Source: CAZQGE01 sp964592815
GTDB lineage: Bacteria; Bacillota; Clostridia; Christensenellales; CAG-917
Reading direction: 5' to 3'
Assembly (NCBI GenBank): GCA_964592815.1
Contig: CAZQGE010000004.1
Span: 1 to 54,563 of the forward strand
DNA length: 54,563 nt
Of the stretch, positions 1 through 6,758 are shown piece after piece. Made by a program: the position numbers and the translations under genes. How positions within the stretch are numbered: the stretch's first letter is position 1; every line of letters begins with the position of its first letter. The notes beneath the pieces were generated by a model. That model ran no database searches, had not been told where the DNA came from, and saw only the letters and a program-made list of their open reading frames with translations.

Positions 1-247
1 TTTCTATGTAGATAACACCTTTTATAGATTGTTGTGCCGTCCAAAACAACTCTTGATATACAGCAGTAGCCAATTCTGTTTTATCTTTGAAATACTTGTA
101 AACAGTCTTTTTTGAAATGCTTAATTCTTTAGCTAAATCATCAACCGTAAACCTAAGTCCGTCAACACCTAACAATTCAATAGATTTTCTAATTATTGCA
201 TCTCTCATAATATCCTCGGAAACTATTTTTAATATTTTCGTTTCCAT
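1..247 (-). CDS. TetR/AcrR-family regulator, N-terminal part (cut by window edge)
   Basis: The first 82 codons of a minus-strand gene whose C-terminal part lies beyond the left edge. The visible part is the DNA-binding domain: a helix-turn-helix with the segment FTVDDLAKELSISKKTVYKY followed by FKDKTEL, the typical TetR recognition-helix region. The ATG at 245-247 is the start that gives the usual TetR N-terminus. The ligand-binding domain is not visible, so the regulated genes and the inducer cannot be named. It is separated from desulfoferrodoxin upstream by a terminator hairpin, so it is probably its own transcript. Confidence 0.85.
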   Translation of the reverse strand, partial: METKILKIVSEDIMRDAIIRKSIELLGVDGLRFTVDDLAKELSISKKTVYKYFKDKTELATAVYQELFWTAQQSIKGVIYIE

Positions 248-321
248 TCTAAACACTTGCGTTTTATTTGTCAATAAAAATGATAAACTATTTTTGTAAT
301 TAAAATAAAATAAGAAAGCAT

Positions 322-355
322 AAAAAAAGGAACAGAAAATTTCTGTTCCTTTTTT
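322..355. terminator. Bidirectional terminator after desulfoferrodoxin
   Basis: A perfect inverted repeat, GGAACAGAAA / TTTCTGTTCC (329-338 and 340-349), is flanked by A7 on the left and T6 on the right. It can therefore act as an intrinsic terminator on either strand. It lies just downstream of the minus-strand stop at 371. Confidence 0.85.
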
Positions 356-370
356 ATAATTTTAAGTTGT

Positions 371-751
371 CTATTTTGTTGCTTTCCAAAGTCCGTGTAA
401 GTTGCAGTAAGCAAATACTGTTTCGACCTCATCGCCTTCACAAAGTGAGAAACATACTTGCGGTTTTCCGTTTACAACAAGCGCTTTGCGTTGATTTCCT
501 AACTTTGTTTGCAATGCAACCCATTCAATGTGGTGTTCTGGCAACATAGGATGCTCTGCGCTTCCGACGTTTACAACAACTTTGTTACCTTCTTGCTTGA
601 AAACTGGAACGTGTTTTTCCAACGATGCGTCAATTGCGCCAGCTTTCAACTCTGACATTGGCTCTCCGCAACATATTACAGGCACTCCACTATCCTTAAC
701 TTTTGCAATTATGTTGCCGCAATGTTTACATACATAAAATTTTAATTCCAT
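371..751 (-). CDS. dfx: Desulfoferrodoxin (two-iron superoxide reductase)
   Basis: A 126-residue protein that reduces superoxide to hydrogen peroxide without making oxygen; a cytoplasmic oxygen-defence enzyme of anaerobes. The N-terminal desulforedoxin domain has the Fe(SCys)4 set C8, C11, C27 and C28 (CKHC, then CC). The C-terminal superoxide reductase domain keeps the active-site ligands H47, H67, H73, C116 and H119, with the EKHVPV loop that carries the catalytic Glu-Lys pair. The ATG at 749-751 was chosen over an upstream frame extension because AGGAGAA lies 5 bases before it and the protein then starts as the family does. It is divergent from thioredoxin, with a 13-bp palindrome between them. 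Confidence 0.95.
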   Translation of the reverse strand: MELKFYVCKHCGNIIAKVKDSGVPVICCGEPMSELKAGAIDASLEKHVPVFKQEGNKVVVNVGSAEHPMLPEHHIEWVALQTKLGNQRKALVVNGKPQVCFSLCEGDEVETVFAYCNLHGLWKATK

Positions 752-818
752 AATAATTCTCCTACAAGTATATTTTTGAGATATAAGTAGAATATACACA
801 TAAATGAAAATAAATTCC

Positions 819-831
819 GTGACTAAGTCAC
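819..831. promoter_or_regulatory. 13-bp palindrome between dfx and trx
   Basis: GTGACTAAGTCAC is a perfect inverted repeat with one central base, lying in the divergent promoter region of two redox-stress genes and 20 bp before a possible -35 of the thioredoxin gene. The half-site GTGAC resembles those bound by Crp/Fnr-family proteins, and such a regulator is encoded at 1284-1955, but the spacing is shorter than usual. The assignment to that regulator is inference. Confidence 0.4.
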
Positions 832-838
832 CGACTTA

Positions 839-866
839 TTGAAAAATAATTTTGTATATTGATATT
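839..866 (+). promoter_or_regulatory. Possible promoter of thioredoxin
   Basis: TTGAAA (839-844), a 16-bp spacer and GATATT (861-866) lie 20 bp before the thioredoxin start. The -10 match is weak. Confidence 0.35.
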
Positions 867-886
867 ACAAAAAGGAGGACAAAACA

Positions 887-1192
887 ATGTCAGTTGTAAC
901 AATAAACAAAAATAATTTTGAGCAAGAAATATTAAAATCAAACGTCCCCGTCCTTGTTGACTTTTGGGCAAGTTGGTGTGGCCCTTGCAGAATGCTTTCA
1001 CCCACAGTTGAAGAAATCGCAAAAGAAAACCCGAACATCAAAGTTTGCAAAATTAACGTGGACGACGAAGGAGAATTGGCGCAAACGTTCCAAATTATGA
1101 GTATTCCAACGTTGATTGTTTTCAAAGACGGAAAGCCCGTAAAAAAATCGGTTGGCGTAATTCCAAAAAGTTCTATTTTAGCAATGCTATAA
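887..1192 (+). CDS. trxA: Thioredoxin
   Basis: A 101-residue cytoplasmic dithiol reductase that passes electrons from thioredoxin reductase to protein disulfides. It has the classical active site WCGPC (C31, C34), the preceding FWASW strand and the cis-proline loop SIPT. Its length is slightly below the usual 105 residues but the fold elements are complete. AAAGGAGG lies about 8 bases before the ATG. It is a single-gene transcript closed by a strong hairpin terminator. No thioredoxin reductase gene is in the window. Confidence 0.96.
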   Translation: MSVVTINKNNFEQEILKSNVPVLVDFWASWCGPCRMLSPTVEEIAKENPNIKVCKINVDDEGELAQTFQIMSIPTLIVFKDGKPVKKSVGVIPKSSILAML

Positions 1193-1216
1193 AAAAAGCC
1201 CCTAGGGGCTTTTTTT
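1191..1216. terminator. Terminator between trxA and the Crp/Fnr gene
   Basis: A7 - GCCCCTAGGGGC - T7 palindrome. It lies between convergent genes and can serve both the plus-strand thioredoxin and the minus-strand regulator. Confidence 0.9.
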
Positions 1217-1283
1217 AATTGCTCTTTTTAGTTGTTTTTTACTTAATTATTCGGTATTTATTTTTTGGTGTTTTGCTTTTAGA

Positions 1284-1955
1284 TTATTTTGCCAAATTTA
1301 CAAGCCGTTTTTTATCTAGCACTTGAATTTCATTCCGCGATATCGCAACAATGCCCTCTCCTGCAAAATATTTCAACATTCTTGACACAACTTCTCTTGC
1401 GCTTCCTATGTATTTAGCAATTTCTTCGTGTGTAAGTTTTATACTTTGTCCATCATTTGCCACATATTCATCATACAAAAAAACTGCCAAACGCTTGTGC
1501 ATACTCATAAATAAAATCTGTTGCATTGCCCACATAGCTTCCGAAAACTTTTCGGCAATCATTGTAAGCATAAAGTTTTCAACGTAAACGTTTTTTTCGC
1601 TTAGTTCTTTCATTATTGACGAACTAACAACGTAAACTCTTGAGTCGGCAGACGCCTGAATAAAAACGTCAAAATTTATTGCCTTTATCATACAAGACGC
1701 GCTCAATGCGCACACGTCACCTGCTCGCAATCGATAAAGTGTGACTTCTTTGCCTTCTTCCGAAAGCATATATGCTCTAAGTTCACCCTCTAAAATGAAA
1801 ATTACACCTGGGCATTGGTCTCCCGCGCTATAAACCATCTCACCTTTTTTGTAGCTTGACAAAACCGTGCTTGCCACAAGCACTTTTTGTTGCTCAGCCG
1901 ACAATTTTGAGTAAAACAATAAATTTTCTACAAATTTTTCTATTGAGTTGTCCAT
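1284..1955 (-). CDS. Crp/Fnr-family transcriptional regulator
   Basis: A 223-residue regulator with an N-terminal cyclic-nucleotide-binding-like beta barrel (FILEGELRAY, then YRLRAGDVC) and a C-terminal winged helix (LTHEEIAKYIGSAREVVSRM) that would contact DNA. The sensor domain lacks the N-terminal four-cysteine cluster of Fnr, although C90 and C96 lie in the barrel region, so the signal is unknown. The ATG at 1953-1955 is one base after the stop of the preceding NifX-like gene and has no good Shine-Dalgarno sequence, which suggests translational coupling. An in-frame ATG at 2007-2009 would add 18 residues unlike the family. It is the last gene of an operon with DUF134 and NifX-like genes, so it probably controls that operon or the redox genes nearby. 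Confidence 0.88.
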   Translation of the reverse strand: MDNSIEKFVENLLFYSKLSAEQQKVLVASTVLSSYKKGEMVYSAGDQCPGVIFILEGELRAYMLSEEGKEVTLYRLRAGDVCALSASCMIKAINFDVFIQASADSRVYVVSSSIMKELSEKNVYVENFMLTMIAEKFSEAMWAMQQILFMSMHKRLAVFLYDEYVANDGQSIKLTHEEIAKYIGSAREVVSRMLKYFAGEGIVAISRNEIQVLDKKRLVNLAK

Positions 1956-1956
1956 A

Positions 1957-2358
1957 TTAGTTATGGTTGTGGTTGCAGCCATTTGGGCCGTGGCAAGTTG
2001 CGCCTTCACCTTGGTGATGCTGTTCGTGATGAGAGCATCTTACGTTTGGGTTGTAGTCTAATTTGTTGCAAACAAAATCATTTACCGCTTTGTCACACGC
2101 GCCAGATACGCCGCCAAACACTTTAATTCCGTTTTCTTTCAACGCATTTATTGCACCCGCACCAATTCCGCCACATATCAATGCGTCAATGCCATTCTCT
2201 TTCAGTAACACCGCAAGCGCGCTGTGTCCGCCGTCCGTCGCGTTGATAATTTGCGTACGTTTTACGCTTTCATCATCCGTCTCATAAATCTTGAAAGATT
2301 GAGTGTGTCCAAAATGTTGAAATATGTTTTCATTTTCATAAGTTACTGCTATCTTCAT
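1957..2358 (-). CDS. NifX/NifB-type dinitrogenase iron-molybdenum cofactor-like protein (COG1433)
   Basis: A 133-residue protein of the small NifX/NafY-like family, known to bind metal-sulfur clusters. The N-terminus MKIAVTYENENIFQHFGHT is the family signature, and GGIGAGAINAL belongs to the core. The C-terminal tail after about residue 105 is rich in His and Cys (CSHHEQHH, then CHGPNGCNHNHN), a likely metal-binding extension. In most anaerobes these proteins have no link to nitrogenase and their role is unknown. Two adjacent ATGs (2359-2361, 2356-2358) are possible; the second is better spaced from AGGAGA. It overlaps the DUF134 gene by 23 bases. Confidence 0.85.
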   Translation of the reverse strand: MKIAVTYENENIFQHFGHTQSFKIYETDDESVKRTQIINATDGGHSALAVLLKENGIDALICGGIGAGAINALKENGIKVFGGVSGACDKAVNDFVCNKLDYNPNVRCSHHEQHHQGEGATCHGPNGCNHNHN

Positions 2359-2719
2359 CATTATTCTCCTTAAAACAGTTATCTCTTTTTTTACAATGTT
2401 TTTGGCATCCGTTTCCACAAGCGTGCTCATAATTCGGGCAAAGCGAAATTTCGCCACCTTCAATAATTAGCCTTTTACCGTTGACGATTGCATTGGCTAT
2501 CTTCTTTCTTGCTTCACCGTAAATTTTCTGTATAGTTGTCCTTGCAACTTGCATCTGAATGCAACATTCTTCTTGCGTGCAATCTTCCAAATCAATCAGG
2601 CGTACCACTTCATATTCATCTACGGTCATAAATACTCTCCCGTTTTCAAGTTTTGAAGGCGCAAACATTTGATTTGACGGCAATTTACAAACAAATCTGC
2701 ATTTATAAGGTCTAGGCAT
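2336..2719 (-). CDS. DUF134-family DNA-binding protein with Cys-rich tail
   Basis: A 127-residue protein starting MPRPYKCRFV, the conserved DUF134 opening. A helix-turn-helix region (TQEECCIQMQVARTTIQKIY) suggests DNA binding. The C-terminus is Cys-rich (CPNYEHACGNGCQKHC), probably metal-binding. The family is found almost always next to COG1433 genes, as here, where the stop overlaps the next start. The start at 2717-2719 follows AAAGGAG. Its function is not established; regulation of metal or iron-sulfur genes is inference. Confidence 0.85.
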   Translation of the reverse strand: MPRPYKCRFVCKLPSNQMFAPSKLENGRVFMTVDEYEVVRLIDLEDCTQEECCIQMQVARTTIQKIYGEARKKIANAIVNGKRLIIEGGEISLCPNYEHACGNGCQKHCKKRDNCFKENNDEDSSNL

Positions 2720-2744
2720 ATAATCTCCTTTATTGTCATATGTC

Positions 2745-2773
2745 ATTTTAGCATTATAAATAGCATATGTCAA
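2745..2773 (-). promoter_or_regulatory. Promoter of the DUF134-NifX-Crp operon, with direct repeats
   Basis: Read on the minus strand: TTGACA (2773-2768), a 17-bp spacer, TAAAAT (2750-2745), a near-ideal sigma-A promoter. The 9-mer TGACATATG occurs twice on the minus strand, at 2764-2772 overlapping the -35 and at 2737-2745 at the start-site side. The copies are 27 bp apart and could bind a regulator. Confidence 0.65.
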
Positions 2774-2819
2774 TAACCCTATTTCACGCATTCTTTTGAT
2801 TTTTTAGCAACAGAAACAA

Positions 2820-2848
2820 CAAAAAAAGGGCTGACAATCAGCCCTTTT
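2820..2848 (-). terminator. Terminator of the aldose-epimerase-like gene
   Basis: GGGCTGA-caa-TCAGCCC hairpin (2828-2844), followed on the minus strand by a T run (A7 at 2821-2827 on the plus strand). Confidence 0.88.
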
Positions 2849-2893
2849 ATATCGTATGTAATTAAAGCGCTTCTACTTTTTCATTTATCCGCA

Positions 2894-3772
2894 TTATTTT
2901 ACGGTTATGCTCCACTCCAAAACTTTTTTATTGTTGGGTTGAAGTTTGAACATATCTCGCTTTGTTGTCAATTCATCAATCACTCCATCGTTGGCAGGGA
3001 CGCTTGTCCAAGGCTCGATACAAACGTATGGAGCTTCTTTTTTTGGTGCGTGCCAAATTCCGACGTATTTCATATCCTCTGGAAATTCAACTGTTACGGA
3101 CTTTTTTGATTTTGAAGACTTAATGCTTATGCTATGTGCAATATCTTTAAGCAGAATTGCGTCACGGTCAAACAAGTCGTGCTTTAGAGCAAGGCTTTTT
3201 GAACACCTAAGTTTGAAATCGTCCTCACGTGCTGTTACGTAACAAGTGTCCGACATATAAATTGCCTTAGGTTGACAAGCAGGCGCAAACTCCAAACGAT
3301 AATCTTCAAATTGACCTTCGCCAAGCGGAACGTTGAAACCAGGGTGACCGCCTAATGCAAAATACATCTCTTTTGTATCTTTATTTTCTACGGTAACTGT
3401 CATAGCTATCTTGCCACCGTCCAACGCATAACAAATTGTATAAACAAATGCAAACGGATACATAGCCAACGTTTTTTCATTGTCACAGATTGAAAATTCT
3501 ATGGACTTGCTGTCTATTGGCTTTGCAGTAAGTTGACTTTTTCTTACAAAACCGTGCAAATTCATTTCGTACGTTTTGCCAGCATACGTATATTTACCTT
3601 CTGTCAATCTGCCGCAAATAGGGAAAAGGTTATACGCACGTCCGCCCCAAAATTCAGGGTTACCTTGCCACAAATATTCTGTGCCGTCTGCCTTAGATTT
3701 GATGGACATCAACTCTGCGCCCATTTCTGATATTTCAACTTTGATAACTTCGTTTTCAATGATATGGTTCAT
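2894..3772 (-). CDS. Aldose 1-epimerase family protein (LacX-like)
   Basis: A 292-residue protein of the galactose mutarotase superfamily, closest in pattern to LacX-type proteins that interconvert sugar or sugar-phosphate anomers in the cytoplasm. Visible motifs are GAELMSIKSK, LFPICGRLTEGKY, NLHGFVR (catalytic His region), GGHPGFNVPL and CIEPWTSVPA (catalytic Glu region). Length and start fit the family, with GGAGG 7 bases before the ATG. It is transcribed after larC in the same direction, 94 bases away, and ends at its own terminator. The substrate cannot be told. Confidence 0.88.
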   Translation of the reverse strand: MNHIIENEVIKVEISEMGAELMSIKSKADGTEYLWQGNPEFWGGRAYNLFPICGRLTEGKYTYAGKTYEMNLHGFVRKSQLTAKPIDSKSIEFSICDNEKTLAMYPFAFVYTICYALDGGKIAMTVTVENKDTKEMYFALGGHPGFNVPLGEGQFEDYRLEFAPACQPKAIYMSDTCYVTAREDDFKLRCSKSLALKHDLFDRDAILLKDIAHSISIKSSKSKKSVTVEFPEDMKYVGIWHAPKKEAPYVCIEPWTSVPANDGVIDELTTKRDMFKLQPNNKKVLEWSITVK

Positions 3773-3866
3773 AATTTTCCTCCACCTTTATTATAACGCA
3801 AAATAAAAATTGTTCAAGAGTAAATTATTTTTGATTTTGTCATAAACGAATACATTGCCTTTTAAC

Positions 3867-4592
3867 TTATAAAATGTATGAAATTACACCGCCAGCAAAC
3901 CCGAAATCTTTTGCGCCTATTCCAATTCCACGCTTGACGTATTCGTCTATGTATATCGTTTCAAACGACTTAGCATAAACTTTTGCCAACGCTGCGCCTG
4001 TCGGTGTGCAAAGTTCCCCTTTCATATTGTCGGCTGAGAATGTTGGAATATCTTTCAAAATCATTTTTGTTGCTGGCGCAGGCACAGGTATAACTCCGTG
4101 CGAGCATTGAACGTTCCCAAAACCGACGTTTATTTCAGAAAACACAATTTCATCAACTTTTAAGACGTCCATAATTTGACAAACACACAGTATTGTATAT
4201 ACGGAAGCAGGTCTTCCTACCTCGTGGAAATGTACGTCTTTTCTGGTTGCATTATGCGCTTTGCATTCCGCATCTAACAAAACATCGTAAACCTTAAGCG
4301 CATCGTTTTTTACTTTTTTAGAGAACCCTGTTTGCTCAATAACCTCAATTACGTCGCTCAGCGAATATCCGTGATGCAAAATATCTTTATGACAATTTTC
4401 TACATAATCAACAGAAAACAGCCAACCTTCATTTTGGTATGATTTTGCATTATTGACACTTAATCTTATCGTTTTTGGTATATAATCTTGGCATTGTGAC
4501 AATATCTTATCTTTTTCCGTCAGTTGTAGCAACGATGCAAAAAGCATATCACTTGAAAGACCTCTCTTACAATCAACGTATAATCTCTCCAT
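3867..4592 (-). CDS. larC: LarC, nickel-pincer cofactor nickel insertase, first domain only
   Basis: LarC inserts nickel into the pyridinium-dithiocarboxylate precursor made by LarB and LarE, giving the cofactor of lactate racemase and related LarA enzymes. This 241-residue protein has the LarC1 features: CKRGLSSDMLFASLL opening, VHFHEVG, INVGFGNVQCSHGVIPVPAP, and GELCTPTGAALAK. It stops after IGIGAKDFGFAGG, where the second domain (LarC2) would follow in full-length LarC of about 400 residues. Only 94 bases separate it from the next gene, so LarC2 is not downstream in any frame. The start at 4590-4592 is one base after the larB stop. Confidence 0.88.
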   Translation of the reverse strand: MERLYVDCKRGLSSDMLFASLLQLTEKDKILSQCQDYIPKTIRLSVNNAKSYQNEGWLFSVDYVENCHKDILHHGYSLSDVIEVIEQTGFSKKVKNDALKVYDVLLDAECKAHNATRKDVHFHEVGRPASVYTILCVCQIMDVLKVDEIVFSEINVGFGNVQCSHGVIPVPAPATKMILKDIPTFSADNMKGELCTPTGAALAKVYAKSFETIYIDEYVKRGIGIGAKDFGFAGGVISYIL

Positions 4593-4593
4593 T

Positions 4594-5343
4594 TTATTCC
4601 CCAATTTTGTTAATCATACTTGCAAGATAACCTGCGCCAAAACCGTTGTCTATGTTTACAACCCCAACACCGGAAGCGCAAGAATTTAGCATAGCAAGCA
4701 GCGCCGTAATTCCCTCAAAACTTGCTCCGTATCCTATGCTTGTCGGCACGGCAATAACAGGACAGTCAACAAGTCCTCCGACAACGCTTGCCAAAGCGCC
4801 TTCCATTCCCGCAATCACAACAATAACTTTTGCTTTCATAATTTCATCTAAACGATTAAGCAATCTATGCAAACCCGCAACTCCCACGTCATATAATCTT
4901 TGCACGTTATTGCCCAAAAGCTCTGCTGTAACAACTGCTTCCTCTGCTACGTTTATATCACTTGTACCCGCTGTAACAACCAAAATATTACCAACTTTTT
5001 TGTTGGTTGGTTCATACTCCACAACTCCAATTTTGGCATTTTCAAAATATTCTACGTTGATTCTATTTTGCAATTCTTCTTTTGCTGACTGAGATAATCT
5101 TGTGATTATGATATTTTTCAAACCCCTTTCTTTCATATTCTCCGCTATACCAAAAATTTGGTCACCCGATTTTCCTTGACCAAATATAACTTCATTCGCA
5201 CCTTGTCTTATGGCTCGGTGGTAATCTACGTTAGCATAGCCTAAATCTTCAAAAGGTTGTTTTTTCAACATAAGAACAGCATCGTCAATTGAAATCTTCC
5301 CTTGTTTGACGTCTCTCAATATCTCATAAATTTGTGTACTCAT
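4594..5343 (-). CDS. larB: LarB, pyridinium-3,5-biscarboxylic acid mononucleotide synthase
   Basis: LarB carboxylates and hydrolyses nicotinic acid adenine dinucleotide in the first step of nickel-pincer cofactor synthesis. This 249-residue protein has an N-terminal helical region (residues about 1-50), then YHRAIRQGANEVIFGQGKS, and a PurE-like core with VTAGTSD, YDVGVAGLHRLL, VVIAGMEGALASVVGGLV and PTSIGYGASFEG. The length is normal for LarB. The ATG at 5341-5343 follows GGAGG and sits two bases after the larE stop. The operon order is larE-larB-larC; no larA is in the window, so the cofactor-using racemase must lie elsewhere. Confidence 0.95.
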   Translation of the reverse strand: MSTQIYEILRDVKQGKISIDDAVLMLKKQPFEDLGYANVDYHRAIRQGANEVIFGQGKSGDQIFGIAENMKERGLKNIIITRLSQSAKEELQNRINVEYFENAKIGVVEYEPTNKKVGNILVVTAGTSDINVAEEAVVTAELLGNNVQRLYDVGVAGLHRLLNRLDEIMKAKVIVVIAGMEGALASVVGGLVDCPVIAVPTSIGYGASFEGITALLAMLNSCASGVGVVNIDNGFGAGYLASMINKIGE

Positions 5344-5345
5344 TT

Positions 5346-6098
5346 CTACCTCCAAACGTTGCTTAGCTCAACGACTTCAAAGAGTTTGCTCAATTCATTT
5401 TTGATTTTGTCAAACTCGTTTTCTGCTTTTTCTCTTTGCAACAAATTAAATTCCAACAGCGTTTTGTTAGCATACACCCGCACCCTAAAATCTGTGAAGT
5501 TCATTTCTCGCAACAACTTTTCTGCTTGGTCAATTTTTGCAAGTATATCGATTTTTATTTCTTGTTCCATAACCCGCGTTGCCAAGCAAGAATATGACGG
5601 TTTGTCTGCCGTGAATAAGTTAGCTTTATGCGACAACTGCCTAATTTCGTCCTTAAACAAACAAACATCCTTTAACGGAGATAAAACACCACATTCTTTC
5701 AGCGCGCGCACACCAGCTCTAAAAAATTGGGCATCAGTCGCATTTGAACCGTCAACAATGGTTTCAAATCCGTCTATTAACGCTTGCGCCTTTATTGCTT
5801 TCATAATTTTTTGTTTGCAAAAATAACATCTTTCATGATTGTTTCGAGTTATTTCAGTTTCTTCAATTACGCTGATTTCTAAAACTTTTAATTTTGCCCC
5901 TATTAGTTTTGCAAACTGTCGTGCGTCTTCGACTTCAAACTCAGGTTGAAATTCAGACTTAACAAAATAAGCAATTACGTCGCATTCTGCAACGGTCGCC
6001 GCATACAACAAATAAGCGGAGTCTACTCCACCCGAAAAAGCAACAGCGACTTTTTTAAGGTCTTTTAAGTTTTTTAGCAGCAATTGTTCTTTGTCCAT
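5346..6098 (-). CDS. larE: LarE, sulfur transferase for nickel-pincer cofactor (three-cysteine type)
   Basis: LarE adenylates the pyridinium biscarboxylate and inserts the two sulfur atoms. The 250-residue protein has the PP-loop ATPase motif AFSGGVDSAYLL (residues 20-31) and DGSNATDAQFFRAG. It carries three cysteines, C91 and C94 (RCYFCKQK) and C171 (YSCLATR). The Lactobacillus plantarum enzyme gives up one cysteine per turnover, whereas three-cysteine LarE proteins hold a [4Fe-4S] cluster that carries the extra sulfur; the pattern here fits the second type. First gene of the lar operon; the stop is two bases before larB. Confidence 0.95.
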   Translation of the reverse strand: MDKEQLLLKNLKDLKKVAVAFSGGVDSAYLLYAATVAECDVIAYFVKSEFQPEFEVEDARQFAKLIGAKLKVLEISVIEETEITRNNHERCYFCKQKIMKAIKAQALIDGFETIVDGSNATDAQFFRAGVRALKECGVLSPLKDVCLFKDEIRQLSHKANLFTADKPSYSCLATRVMEQEIKIDILAKIDQAEKLLREMNFTDFRVRVYANKTLLEFNLLQREKAENEFDKIKNELSKLFEVVELSNVWR

Positions 6099-6168
6099 TA
6101 TAACTTCCGAAAGTTATTATATCATCAAACACATTAGCTCGCAATAGAACCATTTGCCAAATGAAGCA

Positions 6169-6211
6169 CAAAAAAACCTTGTCGTGTGATTTGTTTTTCA
6201 CCGACAAGGTT
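6169..6211 (-). terminator. Terminator of the TetR-cysteine desulfidase operon
   Basis: A long hairpin, AACCTTGTCG (6175-6184) with CGACAAGGTT (6202-6211), extended by an inner GTGA/TCAC pairing. On the minus strand it is followed by a T run. It lies 38 bases after the stop at 6249. Confidence 0.9.
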
Positions 6212-6248
6212 AAACGTTGCTGTTTTATTTAGATGTTCAGCTTAAAAG

Positions 6249-6755
6249 TTATTTATCATCTCTTACGAAACGAATTTTGCAGAAATCTGAACCATCTGCA
6301 ATTGTTTGTTCCAAATTAAGTTTTCCGCCAAACTGTGAAATTATTCCTCTGTCACCACACATAGCAGAGTCGCATAATTGTTTAATTCGTTCATCGTCAT
6401 AACCCATTTTTTGCCACGCTTTAACCAAAGGACAGTAATGGAAATCAATTGATAATTTATCCTCTGTGCTTTCAACGATTTTCATTTCAAAGACTTTTCT
6501 TGCAAACGAACCAAAAAGGTTTTTTTTCAAAACTCTTAAATCTGTTGAACCGCCTGAAAGCTTTGCGCCTTGGATAATTCCGCATCTTCTTATTGCGTCA
6601 CCAGCATATTGGTCAATGGTTAAGCCGTGTTTTTCAGCTTCATCAGTCAAAACTGCAAGCCACATTGCGCGGTGTTCAAGTTGTTCCCTAATCCTACAAA
6701 TTACATACTTTGCGACTGGGTTTTTAATTCCGTTTTCATTTTTGATATTTGACAT
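6249..6755 (-). CDS. L-2-amino-thiazoline-4-carboxylic acid hydrolase family protein
   Basis: A 168-residue protein resembling the ATC-hydrolase family. The features used are FHYCPLVKAWQKMG (residues about 107-120), CDSAMCGDRGIISQF and LEQTIADGSDFCKIRF. Characterised members open the thiazoline ring of L-ATC to give N-carbamoyl-L-cysteine in a route to cysteine; many family members are uncharacterised. It is three bases downstream of a cysteine desulfidase and in the same operon, which fits a role in cysteine or thiazoline breakdown, but this is inference. The start at 6753-6755 follows AAGAGGTG. Confidence 0.75.
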   Translation of the reverse strand: MSNIKNENGIKNPVAKYVICRIREQLEHRAMWLAVLTDEAEKHGLTIDQYAGDAIRRCGIIQGAKLSGGSTDLRVLKKNLFGSFARKVFEMKIVESTEDKLSIDFHYCPLVKAWQKMGYDDERIKQLCDSAMCGDRGIISQFGGKLNLEQTIADGSDFCKIRFVRDDK

Positions 6756-6758
6756 AAT

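Noticed and set aside
3773..3866. A frameshifted LarC2 domain after larC
   Set aside because: The space is only 94 bases and the next gene starts at once, so a domain of about 150 residues cannot be present in any frame.
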